A stretch of 64,000 nucleotides of DNA from JAEUMG01 sp046349315 (GCA_046349315.1 JAXMCQ010000025.1:1-64000), one strand, 5' to 3'. Shown: positions 10,673-19,204, counted from the first letter of the stretch. Made by a program: numbers and translations. Notes: a model not told the origin generated them from the sequence alone.

Positions 10673-10833
10673 GTCTGTTGTCCTGAATGACTCTAAACAA
10701 GGAGACAGTTAGTCCGCCTCTGTGACGATCGCGTTGCAATGTGGGCTGCCATCGTCATGCGTTTTCAACACTGGGCCATCATACGCCCGCACTGCCTAAA
10801 TTGCAGGTTATTCGATAGGCTCGGCGACCTCGC

Positions 10834-11721
10834 ATGCCAGCCAATCCCAAATCCAGGCCAGTTTGGCTCCTCGCCGCGCCCGTTATCTTCCTCGTCCTTT
10901 GGTCAGGCGGATTCAGCATCGCCAAATTCGGCGTCGCGCATGCCGAGCCCTTGACCTTTCTGGCATTGCGCTATGCGATCGTCATCGCCGTCTTGCTTCC
11001 CGTTTATGCGGTGCTGAGACCGCCGCTGCCGCCGACGCCCGCTGCCTGGATGCATGTCGCGGTCGTCGGCTTCCTGATCCAGACTGTCTATTTCGGGCTC
11101 TGCTATGTAGCCTTCAAAGCCGGTGTTTCCGCAGGCGGTGTCGCGATCATCGTTTGCTTGCAGCCGATCCTTGTCGGGCTGATTGCGCCGCATTTTGCCG
11201 GCGAACGCGTTGGCTTGCGGCGCTGGATCGGGCTGATACTCGGGCTCGGCGGCGCCGCAACAGTGATCATCGCGCGCTCCACTATCGCTGCGGAATCGGT
11301 CTTCGGCATCATCTGTGCCATCGGCGCGCTGGCCGGCATCACCGGCGGCACCTTGTGGGAGAAGCGCTTCGGTACTTCGCTTCACCCTGTCGTCTCAAAC
11401 CTCATTCAGTTTGCCGCTGGTCTGGTAACGACCCTTCCGTTTGCGCTGGCGCTCGAAACTTTGAAGATCGACTGGACCTGGGATTTCATCGCTGCCCTGG
11501 CCTATCTCGTCATTGGCAATTCGCTCATCGCGATGACGCTTCTGATCGCCATGATCCGCGCCGGCGAAGTGTCGCGCGTCTCCGCCCTCTTCTATCTGGT
11601 GCCGCCGCTGAGCGCTTTGATGGCCTGGCCGTTGCTCGGCGAGCACATGCCGCCGTTCGCGTGGGCTGGCATGGCGCTGGCGGCATTGGGTGTGTGGATT
11701 GCGAGCCGCATGCGGGCATGA
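10834..11721 (+). CDS. EamA-family (DMT) transporter
   Basis: The 295-residue integral membrane protein has about ten transmembrane segments arranged as two EamA repeats (first from VIFLVLWSGGFSIAKFGVAH, second from AESVFGIICAIGALAGITGG). Family members export amino acids or other small metabolites. The substrate cannot be read from the sequence. The ATG at 10834 follows the divergent phosphatase by 160 bp; upstream in-frame starts would add a non-hydrophobic extension. It is followed 36 bp later by ohr and may be cotranscribed with it. Two further EamA genes occur in the window. Confidence 0.88.
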   Translation: MPANPKSRPVWLLAAPVIFLVLWSGGFSIAKFGVAHAEPLTFLALRYAIVIAVLLPVYAVLRPPLPPTPAAWMHVAVVGFLIQTVYFGLCYVAFKAGVSAGGVAIIVCLQPILVGLIAPHFAGERVGLRRWIGLILGLGGAATVIIARSTIAAESVFGIICAIGALAGITGGTLWEKRFGTSLHPVVSNLIQFAAGLVTTLPFALALETLKIDWTWDFIAALAYLVIGNSLIAMTLLIAMIRAGEVSRVSALFYLVPPLSALMAWPLLGEHMPPFAWAGMALAALGVWIASRMRA

Positions 11722-11757
11722 GATAGTAGTCCATCATCCCAAAAACAGGAGAGTCCT

Positions 11758-12177
11758 ATGAAAGCAGTTTACACCGCGCATGGCAGCGCCACTGGCGGTC
11801 GCGAAGGCCAGGGCCGCACCGATGATGGCAAGGTCGACGTCAAATTGACATTGCCGAAGGAAATGGGCGGCAACGGCGCCGGAACCAATCCAGAGCAGCT
11901 TTTCTCGGTGGGCTATTCGGCTTGCTATCTAGGCGCGCTTAAGCATGTCGCCGGCAAGGAGAAGGTGAAGATTTCCGACGATGCCAAGGTCTCCGCCAAT
12001 GTCGGCATTGGCGAGCGCGACGACAAGCAGGGCTTCGGTTTAGTCGTCGCTCTCGAAGTGAGCCTGCCGGGTGTCGACAAGGCGAAAGCCGAGGATCTCG
12101 TCAAGAAGGCGCATGTCGTGTGCCCGTACAGCCACTCGATCAAGGGCAATGTCGAGGTAACGACGAAGGTTGTGTAA
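11758..12177 (+). CDS. ohr: Organic hydroperoxide resistance protein (Ohr/OsmC)
   Basis: The 139-residue thiol peroxidase reduces organic hydroperoxides, using lipoylated partners as known for the family. The two active cysteines are visible: C56 in YSACYLGAL and C122 in HVVCPYSHS, plus the N-terminal Arg region (GREGQGR) and Glu47 that support the peroxidatic Cys. A good ribosome site (AGGAG) precedes ATG 11758. No ohrR regulator is adjacent, which is unusual since Ohr genes often sit beside one. It ends just before a palindromic repeat that separates it from yqeY. Confidence 0.94.
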   Translation: MKAVYTAHGSATGGREGQGRTDDGKVDVKLTLPKEMGGNGAGTNPEQLFSVGYSACYLGALKHVAGKEKVKISDDAKVSANVGIGERDDKQGFGLVVALEVSLPGVDKAKAEDLVKKAHVVCPYSHSIKGNVEVTTKVV

Positions 12178-12187
12178 CGGCTTACGT

Positions 12188-12329
12188 CCTCGCCCGTGAA
12201 ACGGGAGAGGACAGGGGCCCAATGCGAAGCAATGGGAAAGGTGAGGGCGCGGTCATCTACGGCCCCCTCATCTACCCCAAACCGCTTCGCGCTTTGGGTC
12301 CTCTTCTTCTCCCGCAGGCGGGAGAAGAC
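12188..12329. repeat. Intergenic palindromic repeat (type A, copy 1)
   Basis: This element of about 142 bp fills the convergent gap between ohr and yqeY. It begins CCTCGCCCG, contains GGGGCCCAATGCGAAGCAATGGG and GGCCCCCTCATC, and ends with TTCTTCTCCCGCAGGCGGGAG. It aligns along its whole length with the repeat at 42605-42745, in the same orientation, with the same order of blocks. The terminal hairpins may act as transcription stops for both flanking genes. Confidence 0.75.
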
Positions 12330-12333
12330 AATT

Positions 12334-12801
12334 TCACCCGCCCAACTGGCTCTTCACCGCGCCGCCGGCCTTGGCCATGTCCATTTGGCCGGCATATTTT
12401 GCCTTCAACGCCGCCATCACCTTGCCCATGTCCTTGACCGACTGGGCGCCGGTTTCCTTGATGATCGCTGCGATCACCGAAGTCACCTCGGCTTCGGAAA
12501 GCTGCTTCGGCATGAAGCTCTGGATGATGTCGATCTCATCGCTCTCTTGTTTGGCAAGCTCCGGCCGCCCGCCCTGCTGATAGATCGCAACGCTTTCCTG
12601 GCGCTGCTTCACCATCTTTGCGAGCACCTCGACGATCTGCGCATCGCTCACGCCCGAATCGGGGCCGGCGGTACGATTCTGGATATCGCGGTCCTTGATC
12701 GCCGCGCCGACGAGCCGGAGCGTCGAGACCTTGAGCTTCTCGCCGGCCTTCATCGCCGTCTTCAGCTCGTCAGATATTTTTGCACGCAATCCTTCGCTCA
12801 T
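12334..12801 (-). CDS. yqeY: GatB/YqeY domain-containing protein
   Basis: The 155-residue helical protein is of the YqeY family, related to the C-terminal tail of the amidotransferase subunit GatB and thought to interact with tRNA. Typical features are the start MSEGLRAKISDELKTAMKAG, the Arg/Leu-rich LRLVGAAIKDRD segment and the C-terminal GKVMAALKAKYAGQMDM motif. I used the ATG at 12801 because the longer upstream frame is not conserved. It is divergent from carA by about 118 bp, an arrangement common in Hyphomicrobiales, where carA, yqeY, dnaG and rpoD cluster. Confidence 0.93.
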   Translation of the reverse strand: MSEGLRAKISDELKTAMKAGEKLKVSTLRLVGAAIKDRDIQNRTAGPDSGVSDAQIVEVLAKMVKQRQESVAIYQQGGRPELAKQESDEIDIIQSFMPKQLSEAEVTSVIAAIIKETGAQSVKDMGKVMAALKAKYAGQMDMAKAGGAVKSQLGG

Positions 12802-12919
12802 GGTCTCAATACCTTGTCGGAAAGTGGGATGAAGTCGTCCAAATAGTCCTTGGAGGGCCCATGCGCAACCTTGACGCCCATCCCCGCGGCCCATATGTGT
12901 CCGCGTCAAGGAGTCCCCT

Positions 12920-14176
12920 ATGCCCAAGACGAAAGCACCGGCCCCGGCCGCCCGGTCCCGTGCCGCAAAGCCTCACGCCCCGAAAGCCTTTTCCGATTGG
13001 GACGTTCCGCGCACCACCGGCCTGCTCGTGCTCGCCGACGGCATGGTGATCGAGGGCCAGGGCTTCGGCGCCGAGGGCGAAGCGGTGGGCGAAGTCTGCT
13101 TCAATACGGCGATGACCGGCTACCAGGAAATCCTCACCGATCCTTCCTATGCCGGCCAGATCATCACCTTCACTTTCCCGCATATCGGCAATGTCGGCAC
13201 CAACGAGGATGACATCGAAACCGTCAACCTCGCCGCCGCCTCAGGCGTGCGCGGCTGCATCGTCCGGGCGCCGGTCACCGAGCCCGCCAATTACCGCTCG
13301 CATCGCCGTCTCGATCAGTGGCTGAAAGCCCGCAACATCATCGGCCTCGCCGGCATCGATACTCGCGCGCTCACAAACCTCATCCGCGACAAGGGCATGC
13401 CGAATGGCGTCATCGCCCACAACGCGAAGGGCAAGTTTGATCTTGCGAAGCTAAAGGCGATGGCGCGCGACTGGCCAGGCCTCCTCGGCATGGACCTCGC
13501 CAAGGACGTGTCGCTCACCCAACGCATGGGCTGGGATGAAAAGACTTGGGATTGGGCGGAAGGCTATCAGCGCCAGGCGAAGCCCGCCTGGAAGGTCGTT
13601 GCCATCGATTACGGCTTGAAGCGCAATATCCTGCGCTGCCTTTCGAGTGCCGGTTGCGACGTCACTGTACTGCCGGCGACCGCAAGCGCCGAGGACGTTC
13701 TCGCACTCAAACCCGATGGCGTGTTCCTGTCGAATGGCCCCGGCGATCCGGCGGCAACAGGCGAGTATGCGGTGCCCCAGATCAAGCGCCTGGTCGACTC
13801 CGGCACGCCGGTCTTCGGCATTTGCCTGGGCCATCAGATGCTGGCGCTGGCGCTCGGTGCCAGGACGCTCAAGATGCACCAGGGCCATCACGGCGCCAAT
13901 CATCCGGTGAAGGATTTCACCACTGGCAAGGTCGAGATCGTTTCGATGAATCACGGCTTCGCGGTCGATCGCGGAAGCCTGCCGAAAGGCGTGGTCGAAA
14001 CCCACGTCTCGCTCTTCGATGGATCGAATTGCGGCCTGGCGCTCGAAGGCCGGCCGGTCTTCTCAGTGCAATATCACCCGGAGGCCTCGCCCGGCCCGAT
14101 GGACAGCCACTATCTCTTCGCCCGCTTTGTCGAGACGATGGAGACGACGAAGAAAAAGGCGAAGCCCGCGCGATAA
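12920..14176 (+). CDS. carA: Carbamoyl-phosphate synthase small subunit
   Basis: The 418-residue glutamine amidotransferase subunit hydrolyses glutamine and channels ammonia to CarB for arginine and pyrimidine synthesis. The class I triad is visible: C302 in GICLGHQM, H386 and E388 in QYHPEASPGPM. The N-terminal CPSase small-chain domain includes CFNTAMTGYQEILTDPSYAG. An N-terminal extension of roughly 25 Lys/Ala/Pro-rich residues distinguishes it from the E. coli protein. ATG 12920 follows an AAGGAG-type site. carB is 5 kb away rather than adjacent, so the two subunits are expressed from separate transcripts. Confidence 0.97.
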   Translation: MPKTKAPAPAARSRAAKPHAPKAFSDWDVPRTTGLLVLADGMVIEGQGFGAEGEAVGEVCFNTAMTGYQEILTDPSYAGQIITFTFPHIGNVGTNEDDIETVNLAAASGVRGCIVRAPVTEPANYRSHRRLDQWLKARNIIGLAGIDTRALTNLIRDKGMPNGVIAHNAKGKFDLAKLKAMARDWPGLLGMDLAKDVSLTQRMGWDEKTWDWAEGYQRQAKPAWKVVAIDYGLKRNILRCLSSAGCDVTVLPATASAEDVLALKPDGVFLSNGPGDPAATGEYAVPQIKRLVDSGTPVFGICLGHQMLALALGARTLKMHQGHHGANHPVKDFTTGKVEIVSMNHGFAVDRGSLPKGVVETHVSLFDGSNCGLALEGRPVFSVQYHPEASPGPMDSHYLFARFVETMETTKKKAKPAR

Positions 14177-14225
14177 GCCTTTCGACCACCGTCATAAAAC
14201 CGTTACACAGGCTCCATAGGCCGCG

Positions 14226-15251
14226 GTGATTGTGCTCGCCGAGACCGCCGGTTCAACGACCGAAAGCTTCAATCCCACGCCAAGGCTCGACTCCGCCGTG
14301 CCGGGCTTCATCGGCGCCTATCTGTTCGGCGACGGAGGCAAGGCGTCTTCCCTCCACGACATTGAACTCGCTGAGGCCTTTGCCGCGGGAAAGGGCTGGA
14401 TCTGGCTGCATCTCAATCTTGCCGATCGCCGCTGCCCGCGCTGGCTCGCGCAGGTAGCCGGCATTGCTCCGGCGCTCGCTGTCGATTTCAGCGAGCCTTC
14501 GCTACGCCAGCTCGTGGTGAGCAAGGACGGCTTGCTTCTCGGCTTCCTCGCGGACTTCCGCCGCGAATTCGATACTGATCCTTCGGAACCGGCCTCGCTA
14601 AGCTTCATCCTCGGACACCGCTTCATCATCACCGGCCGCAATCGCGCCGTGCAGTCGGCAGAGCAATTGCGTCGCCTCATCGCCCGCGGCGCGACCTTTG
14701 CATCGCCCGCCGATTTTCTTGTCGCGCTCGTCTCGCAATTTGCCGACAAGCTCGACCAGACGATGCATGAGCTCCTCGATGAGATGGAAATCATCGAGGA
14801 TCACATTCTTGACGAACGCCACCGCGGCGAGCGCCGCCGGCTCATGCTATTGCGCCGCAAGGCCGCGATGCTGCACCGGCATATGCGCGCCATGCGCCGT
14901 GCGCTCCTGCTTGCCGACCGCACCATCCCCGATTTCCCGGAAGGCTTCCACGGCCTGACATCGCGGCTTCACAATCTTGATCAGGATTTCGAGATGCTTG
15001 AATCGCGCGCTCGCTTCTTCCATGACGAGATCGACGCCAAGCTCACCGCCGAAACCAACCGGCAGCTCTATGCGCTCTCGGCACTGACCGCCGCCTTCCT
15101 GCCACCAGCTCTTGTTGCGGGTCTCTTCGGCATGAACTTCACTTGGCTGCCCTGGGCCGACTTGCCTTATGGCTTTTGGATCGGCTTTGGCCTTTGCATC
15201 TTGTCATCCCTTGGCGTGTTGATCGCGGTGAAAATCATCGGCCGAAACTGA
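14226..15251 (+). CDS. CorA/ZntB-type divalent metal transporter
   Basis: The protein has 341 residues with a large soluble N-terminal domain, a long coiled-coil-like helix (about 190-290, rich in Arg/Glu), and two C-terminal transmembrane helices. The pore signature GMN appears as GLFGMNF near 303, just before the second helix. The short loop between the helices lacks the MPEL motif of CorA and reads like ZntB, which carries zinc. The GTG at 14226 is the only start near the carA end (50 bp away). Zinc transport is the best guess, but the ion is not certain. Confidence 0.87.
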   Translation: MIVLAETAGSTTESFNPTPRLDSAVPGFIGAYLFGDGGKASSLHDIELAEAFAAGKGWIWLHLNLADRRCPRWLAQVAGIAPALAVDFSEPSLRQLVVSKDGLLLGFLADFRREFDTDPSEPASLSFILGHRFIITGRNRAVQSAEQLRRLIARGATFASPADFLVALVSQFADKLDQTMHELLDEMEIIEDHILDERHRGERRRLMLLRRKAAMLHRHMRAMRRALLLADRTIPDFPEGFHGLTSRLHNLDQDFEMLESRARFFHDEIDAKLTAETNRQLYALSALTAAFLPPALVAGLFGMNFTWLPWADLPYGFWIGFGLCILSSLGVLIAVKIIGRN

Positions 15252-15254
15252 TCG

Positions 15255-16667
15255 TCAGGCTGTCGCGAGCTTCGGCCGCGTCTTGTGCCAGTCGGTTGCC
15301 TGTTCATAGGCATGTGAGGCGCGCAATACCGTCACATCGTCGAACATGCGCCCGACGATATGCAATCCTGCCGGCAAACCCGCCTTGGTGAAGCCGCAAG
15401 GCACGCTTGCCGCCGGCTGCTGCGTGAGATTGAAGGGGTAGCTGTAAGGCGTCCAATTCACCCATTTGCCGGTGCCGTCATCGATGGGCGACAGCTTGCC
15501 CACTTCGAAGGCTGGTATCGGCAAGGTCGGCGTGACAAGCAAATCATACTTCTCCATGAACTGGCGCATCTGCGAGCCGAGCAGGCCGCGCAACCGCTGC
15601 GCTTCGAGATAATCATCGATCGTCATCGATTTCGACTGCTCGACAACATCATTGAGGCCCGGATCGAGCAGAGAACGCTTGGCTTTCGGCAATTTATTGA
15701 GAAGCAATCGCGCGCCCGACCACCACAGCGTGCGGAAGATGGTTGGGCCCGGATCCTCGAAGCCCGGATCGACGCGCTCGATTTTGGCGCCGAGATCGGC
15801 GAGGACCGAAACCGCCTTGTCGACGGCGGCAGCGATCTCGGGATCGACGTCGACATAGCCGAGCGTCGGGCTATAGGCGATCCTGAGCCCCTTCACGCCC
15901 TTGCCGAGCTTCTTCACATAGTCAGTGCCGTCCGGCGGCAACGCATACCAATCGCGCGCATCGAACTGCGTGATGGCATTCATCATCAGGGCCGCGTCCT
16001 CGACCGTGCGCGTCATCGGCCCCACATGCGCCACCGTTCCGAAAGGCGACAAGGGATAGGCCGGCACGCGGCCGAAGGACGGCTTGTGACCGAATATGCC
16101 GGCGAAACCCGCAGGGATACGGATCGAGCCGCCGCCATCGGTACCGAGCGTCAAGGGCGCGTAGCCCGCAGCGGCACCGGCCGACGAGCCGCCGGAAGAT
16201 CCGCCCGGTGTCTTCGTTACATCCCACGGATTGCGCGTGATGCCGGTCAAGGGCGAGTCAGTCACGCCCTTCCAGCCGAATTCGGGCGTTGTGCTGAGGC
16301 CGAGAAACACCGCACCCGCCTCGCGCAAGCGCGCCACCGAAGGTGCGTCCTGGTTCCAGTTCTGATTGCGGTCGATCGTCTTCGAGCCGCGCAAGGTGGG
16401 CCAGCCCTTCACCAGCAGCAGGTCCTTGATGAGCACCGGCACACCGTCGAGTGGGCCGAGCGCCTTGCCCTTGGCCCAACGCTTCTCGCTTGCCTTCGCC
16501 TGCTTGAGCGCCGCCGCTTCATCGACGAGGCACATCGCATTGAGTTTGGGTTCGAGCTTGGCGATCTGTTTGAGACAGGCCTTCATGACATCGACAGGCG
16601 AGAACTTCTTCTTGCGATAGCCCTTGCCGAGTTGCGCGGCACTCAGCCAGTTGAGTTCGTCTGCCAT
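15255..16667 (-). CDS. Amidase (amidase signature family)
   Basis: The 470-residue enzyme hydrolyses an amide bond using a Ser-cisSer-Lys triad. Lys81 lies in VLIKDLL and the Gly/Ser-rich signature GGSSGGSSAG is at 155-164, so the likely residues are S158 and S161. Conserved GADGGGSIR-type text appears as GTDGGGSIRIPAGFAGIFGH. There is no signal peptide. The substrate is unknown; it may be a stand-alone amidase rather than GatA, since no GatB or GatC is adjacent. Convergent with the metal transporter gene, whose stop lies 3 bp from this one. It starts at ATG 16667. Confidence 0.93.
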   Translation of the reverse strand: MADELNWLSAAQLGKGYRKKKFSPVDVMKACLKQIAKLEPKLNAMCLVDEAAALKQAKASEKRWAKGKALGPLDGVPVLIKDLLLVKGWPTLRGSKTIDRNQNWNQDAPSVARLREAGAVFLGLSTTPEFGWKGVTDSPLTGITRNPWDVTKTPGGSSGGSSAGAAAGYAPLTLGTDGGGSIRIPAGFAGIFGHKPSFGRVPAYPLSPFGTVAHVGPMTRTVEDAALMMNAITQFDARDWYALPPDGTDYVKKLGKGVKGLRIAYSPTLGYVDVDPEIAAAVDKAVSVLADLGAKIERVDPGFEDPGPTIFRTLWWSGARLLLNKLPKAKRSLLDPGLNDVVEQSKSMTIDDYLEAQRLRGLLGSQMRQFMEKYDLLVTPTLPIPAFEVGKLSPIDDGTGKWVNWTPYSYPFNLTQQPAASVPCGFTKAGLPAGLHIVGRMFDDVTVLRASHAYEQATDWHKTRPKLATA

Positions 16668-16685
16668 GCTGTCTCCCCCGAGATA

Positions 16686-18422
16686 CTATTTTGCGGCTTC
16701 GGTAACGCTCGACAGCCGCCGGTTCATTTCCGAACGCTCATGCGCAAGCCTGTCGATCTCGGCGATGAGCACCGGATTGCGTCGTACGAAAATCTGGAAG
16801 TCACGTGCGCTCATGACGAGAAACTGGCAATAGTCGATCGCCGTCACGTCGGCGGAACGCCGCGCGCCCGTGAGCAAGGCCATTTCGCCGATGAATTCGC
16901 CGGGGCCGAGCTTGATCTTGTGATCATTGACCGACACTTCGACGCTGCCCGACGATATGAAGTAAATGCCGTCGGCGCGATCGCCCTTGCGGATAATCCT
17001 TGTGCCGGGCGCGGCACTGCGCGGCCGGAACAGCAGCAGGAATTCCTCGCGCTTGTCGGGCTCGATCGCGGCAAAGATCGGGAACCGGTCGAGAAGTTCC
17101 TTCTCTTCCAGAGCGCGCTGCTGCTGGCGCGCCTCGTTGCGCTTGCGCAAGACATCCAGGCGCGAGGTCAGCCTTTCCAGCTTCTCCTGCCCATACTCCT
17201 TCATCCACTGCGGAAGCTTAAGAGAATGGGAGAAACGCGAACACGCCCACTCCGCAAAACCGAGGGCGGCGGGATTGATCGTGATCGACAATAGGGCGCC
17301 GGCAAGAATGAGATCGCTGACATGCTTCTCGAACAGTCCGAGCGACATCGCCAGCGCGGCAAGAATGAAGGAAAACTCCCCGATCTGGGAGAGGCTCGCC
17401 GAAACTCTGACCGCCGTCGCGAAGGGAAAGCGCAGGAGCAATACGATGGCGAACGCCGCGAGCGACTTCCCGACAATGATCAGGATGACGGTCATGATGA
17501 CATGGATCGGCTCGCGCCACAGGATCGATGGATCGAACAGCATGCCGACGGAGACGAAAAACAGCACCGCGAAGGCATCCTGGAGCGGCAGCGAATCGGC
17601 GGCGGCGCGGTGGCTGAAGCGCGATTCGCTTAAGATCACGCCGGCGAAGAAGGCGCCGAGCGCGAAGGAAACGCCAAAGCCCATCGCCGAACCGTAAGCG
17701 ATGCCAAGCGCGAGCGCGAGCACCGCCAGCGTGAAGAGTTCGCGCGATCCGGTGCGGGCGACCTGGGTCAGGAACCACGGCACGACGCGCGGGCCGAGGA
17801 ATACCGCAATCGCGATGAAGCCCACAACCTTGGCGATGGTAAAGGCGAGAGTGAGCGCGAGGTTGCCATCCGCTTGGCCAGCCGCCTGCTGCGGACCGAG
17901 CATCTCGGCGAGTGCGGGCAAGAGCACCAATACGCCGACCATCGCAATGTCCTCGACGATCAGCCAGCCAACCGCGATTCGCCCGTAGGGCGTGTCGATC
18001 TCGTTGCGGTGTTCGAGTGCACGCAACAGCACCACGGTACTCGCAACCGATAAGCAGATGCCAAAGACGAGGCTGGAGCCGAAACTCCACCCCCAAAGAT
18101 GCCCGAGGCCCGCGGCCATCAGGGTGGCGACGATAATTTGCGCAAGTGCGCCGGGGACGGCCACCCACTGCACGGCCACCAAGTCTGAAAAGGAAAAGTG
18201 AAGTCCGACACCGAACATAAGGAGAATGACGCCGATTTCGGCCAATTGGCCGGACATCTCCGAATCGGCAACGAAGCCGGCTGTATACGGCCCGATTATG
18301 ATCCCTGCGACCAGATAGCCGAGTAACGGCGGCAATCTGAGCCGGTCGGCCAGGAGACCAAAGGCGCAGGCAATCACAAAAGCCGCCGATAGGGTCGCGA
18401 TTAAAGTAGGCTCGTGATGCAT
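16686..18422 (-). CDS. CPA2 cation:proton antiporter with cyclic-nucleotide-binding domain
   Basis: The 578-residue protein has an N-terminal block of about 12 transmembrane segments (1-400) with the monovalent cation:proton antiporter-2 pattern (LLGYLVAGIIIGPYTAGF, FGVGLHFS, SVGMLFDPSI). A linker rich in Glu/Arg/Lys follows (about 410-445). The C-terminus (about 445-560) is a cNMP-binding beta-roll (RIIRKGDRADGIYFISSGSV, GPGEFIGEMALLTGARRSAD). KefB/C and YbaL members normally carry a TrkA-N domain in this position. The tail suggests gating by cAMP or another ligand (inference). ATG 18422 starts just after a stop-rich region. The amidase gene follows 18 bp later on the same strand, possibly cotranscribed. 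Confidence 0.9.
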   Translation of the reverse strand: MHHEPTLIATLSAAFVIACAFGLLADRLRLPPLLGYLVAGIIIGPYTAGFVADSEMSGQLAEIGVILLMFGVGLHFSFSDLVAVQWVAVPGALAQIIVATLMAAGLGHLWGWSFGSSLVFGICLSVASTVVLLRALEHRNEIDTPYGRIAVGWLIVEDIAMVGVLVLLPALAEMLGPQQAAGQADGNLALTLAFTIAKVVGFIAIAVFLGPRVVPWFLTQVARTGSRELFTLAVLALALGIAYGSAMGFGVSFALGAFFAGVILSESRFSHRAAADSLPLQDAFAVLFFVSVGMLFDPSILWREPIHVIMTVILIIVGKSLAAFAIVLLLRFPFATAVRVSASLSQIGEFSFILAALAMSLGLFEKHVSDLILAGALLSITINPAALGFAEWACSRFSHSLKLPQWMKEYGQEKLERLTSRLDVLRKRNEARQQQRALEEKELLDRFPIFAAIEPDKREEFLLLFRPRSAAPGTRIIRKGDRADGIYFISSGSVEVSVNDHKIKLGPGEFIGEMALLTGARRSADVTAIDYCQFLVMSARDFQIFVRRNPVLIAEIDRLAHERSEMNRRLSSVTEAAK

Positions 18423-18594
18423 GCAGGGGTGATTTTCCGTTCCAGGCGCCGGTTCGGGCCGACTTTATGGGCTGCAAACGCTGGCGTGAATAGGCTGGCG
18501 TAGAAATCAAGGAATTGGGTGCCCGGAAAGGCACTTAGGAGGCTGAATCCCTCCCCGGCCGCTCTCCCAAACATTACCGGAAGCTAAACGGATT

Positions 18595-18611
18595 ATGAAC
18601 GGCCCATTCAG
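18595..18611 (+). promoter_or_regulatory. 17-bp palindromic element, copy 1
   Basis: ATGAACGGCCCATTCAG contains an inverted repeat TGAAYGG/CCRTTCA. The identical 17 bp recur at 18911-18927. This copy sits directly upstream of the first hairpin of the predicted small RNA, so it looks like a regulator-binding site or promoter part. Confidence 0.55.
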
Positions 18612-18624
18612 GCAAGGTTCGGTG

Positions 18625-18881
18625 GGGCGGATGTAATGTCCTCCCAACATCGCAACTGGAGACCAGGCCAGACACTGAATTGAGGCTTCCACCCCCTGCA
18701 GGAAGCCTACTAAATCCGGGAAGCGGCTGATTTCGCTCTGATCATCCCGCCCCCTCTCGCAGACGAGACGGCGGCTTCCCGGACCTCCTCTTCTTCTACT
18801 TCTCGTTCCCGCGAGTGACCTACCCCCCGATCCCCTCAAGGTCACTCTAACTCCAAGGGCCCCGCTTCAGGGGCCCTTTTT
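18625..18881 (+). ncRNA. Predicted structured small RNA with anti-SD-like loops
   Basis: About 250 nt without a convincing ORF form a series of perfect hairpins ending in a terminator. Hairpin 1 is 18630-18651 (GATGT/ACATC) with TCCTCCC in its loop. Hairpin 2 is 18683-18708 (AGGCTTCC/GGAAGCCT, loop ACCCCCTGCA). Hairpin 3 is 18715-18783 (TCCGGGAAGC/GCTTCCCGGA) with inner C-rich sequence. CCTCCTC follows at 18784, then hairpin 4 at 18813-18847 (GAGTGACCT/AGGTCACTC) and the terminator at 18856-18881. C-rich, anti-Shine-Dalgarno loops resemble the alphaproteobacterial alpha-r14 (Smr7C/NfeR1) type, though membership is unproven. The 5' end is estimated. A tiny frame at 18637 (15 codons) could be a leader peptide but is more likely chance. 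Confidence 0.65.
18856..18881 (+). terminator. Rho-independent terminator
   Basis: Stem AGGGCCCC/GGGGCCCT with a GCTTCA loop is followed by five T. It ends the predicted small RNA, as no gene on this strand lies upstream within 3 kb. Confidence 0.88.
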
Positions 18882-18910
18882 CTTTCAAGACTTCGCCACT
18901 TAAACGCCGG

Positions 18911-18927
18911 ATGAACGGCCCATTCAG
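18911..18927 (+). promoter_or_regulatory. 17-bp palindromic element, copy 2
   Basis: Identical to 18595-18611 and located 77 bp upstream of the start of the 66-residue secreted protein. The sharing suggests that the small RNA and this gene respond to the same regulator. Confidence 0.55.
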
Positions 18928-19003
18928 CACTTATTAGCAGCCTATCGTCCAGAGTGTGGGGAACGTTGAATAAAAAAGACCACCACAGGGACTGCGTAAC
19001 CAA

Positions 19004-19204
19004 ATGTTCACCAAGATCGCTACGCTTACGCTTGCGGTCGCTTTTCTGAGCGCTGGCGCGTTCGCCGGTGCTCGTGACCTGACTGCCGGCTCGTCTATCA
19101 TGAAGACGGTCAACATGACCGTCATGTCGAAGAACCAGAACTGGCCCGTCCGCGGACAGCTGACCGTCGAGACCTGCAAGCTCAACGCCTGCTTCGACAT
19201 TTGA
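19004..19204 (+). CDS. Small secreted protein, 66 residues
   Basis: ATG 19004 begins a signal peptide (MFTKIATLTLAVAFLSAGAFA) with cleavage after AFA near residue 21. The mature part is about 45 residues with a single CKLNAC pair of cysteines and no recognisable domain. Upstream lies a short untranslated region and the palindromic element; downstream is a hairpin with T-run. This makes it a self-contained transcription unit. The antisense frame (88 codons) lacks codon structure. Family unknown; probably periplasmic. Confidence 0.75.
   Translation: MFTKIATLTLAVAFLSAGAFAGARDLTAGSSIMKTVNMTVMSKNQNWPVRGQLTVETCKLNACFDI

Noticed and set aside
10673..10833. Pho box upstream of the PhoX-like gene
   Set aside because: CTGTC occurs once but without the second half-site at 11-bp spacing.
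15360..17294. 644-codon plus-strand frame across the amidase and antiporter genes
   Set aside because: It is exactly antisense to two well-supported genes, has no domain, and is Arg/His-rich as expected for the reverse of GC-rich coding DNA.
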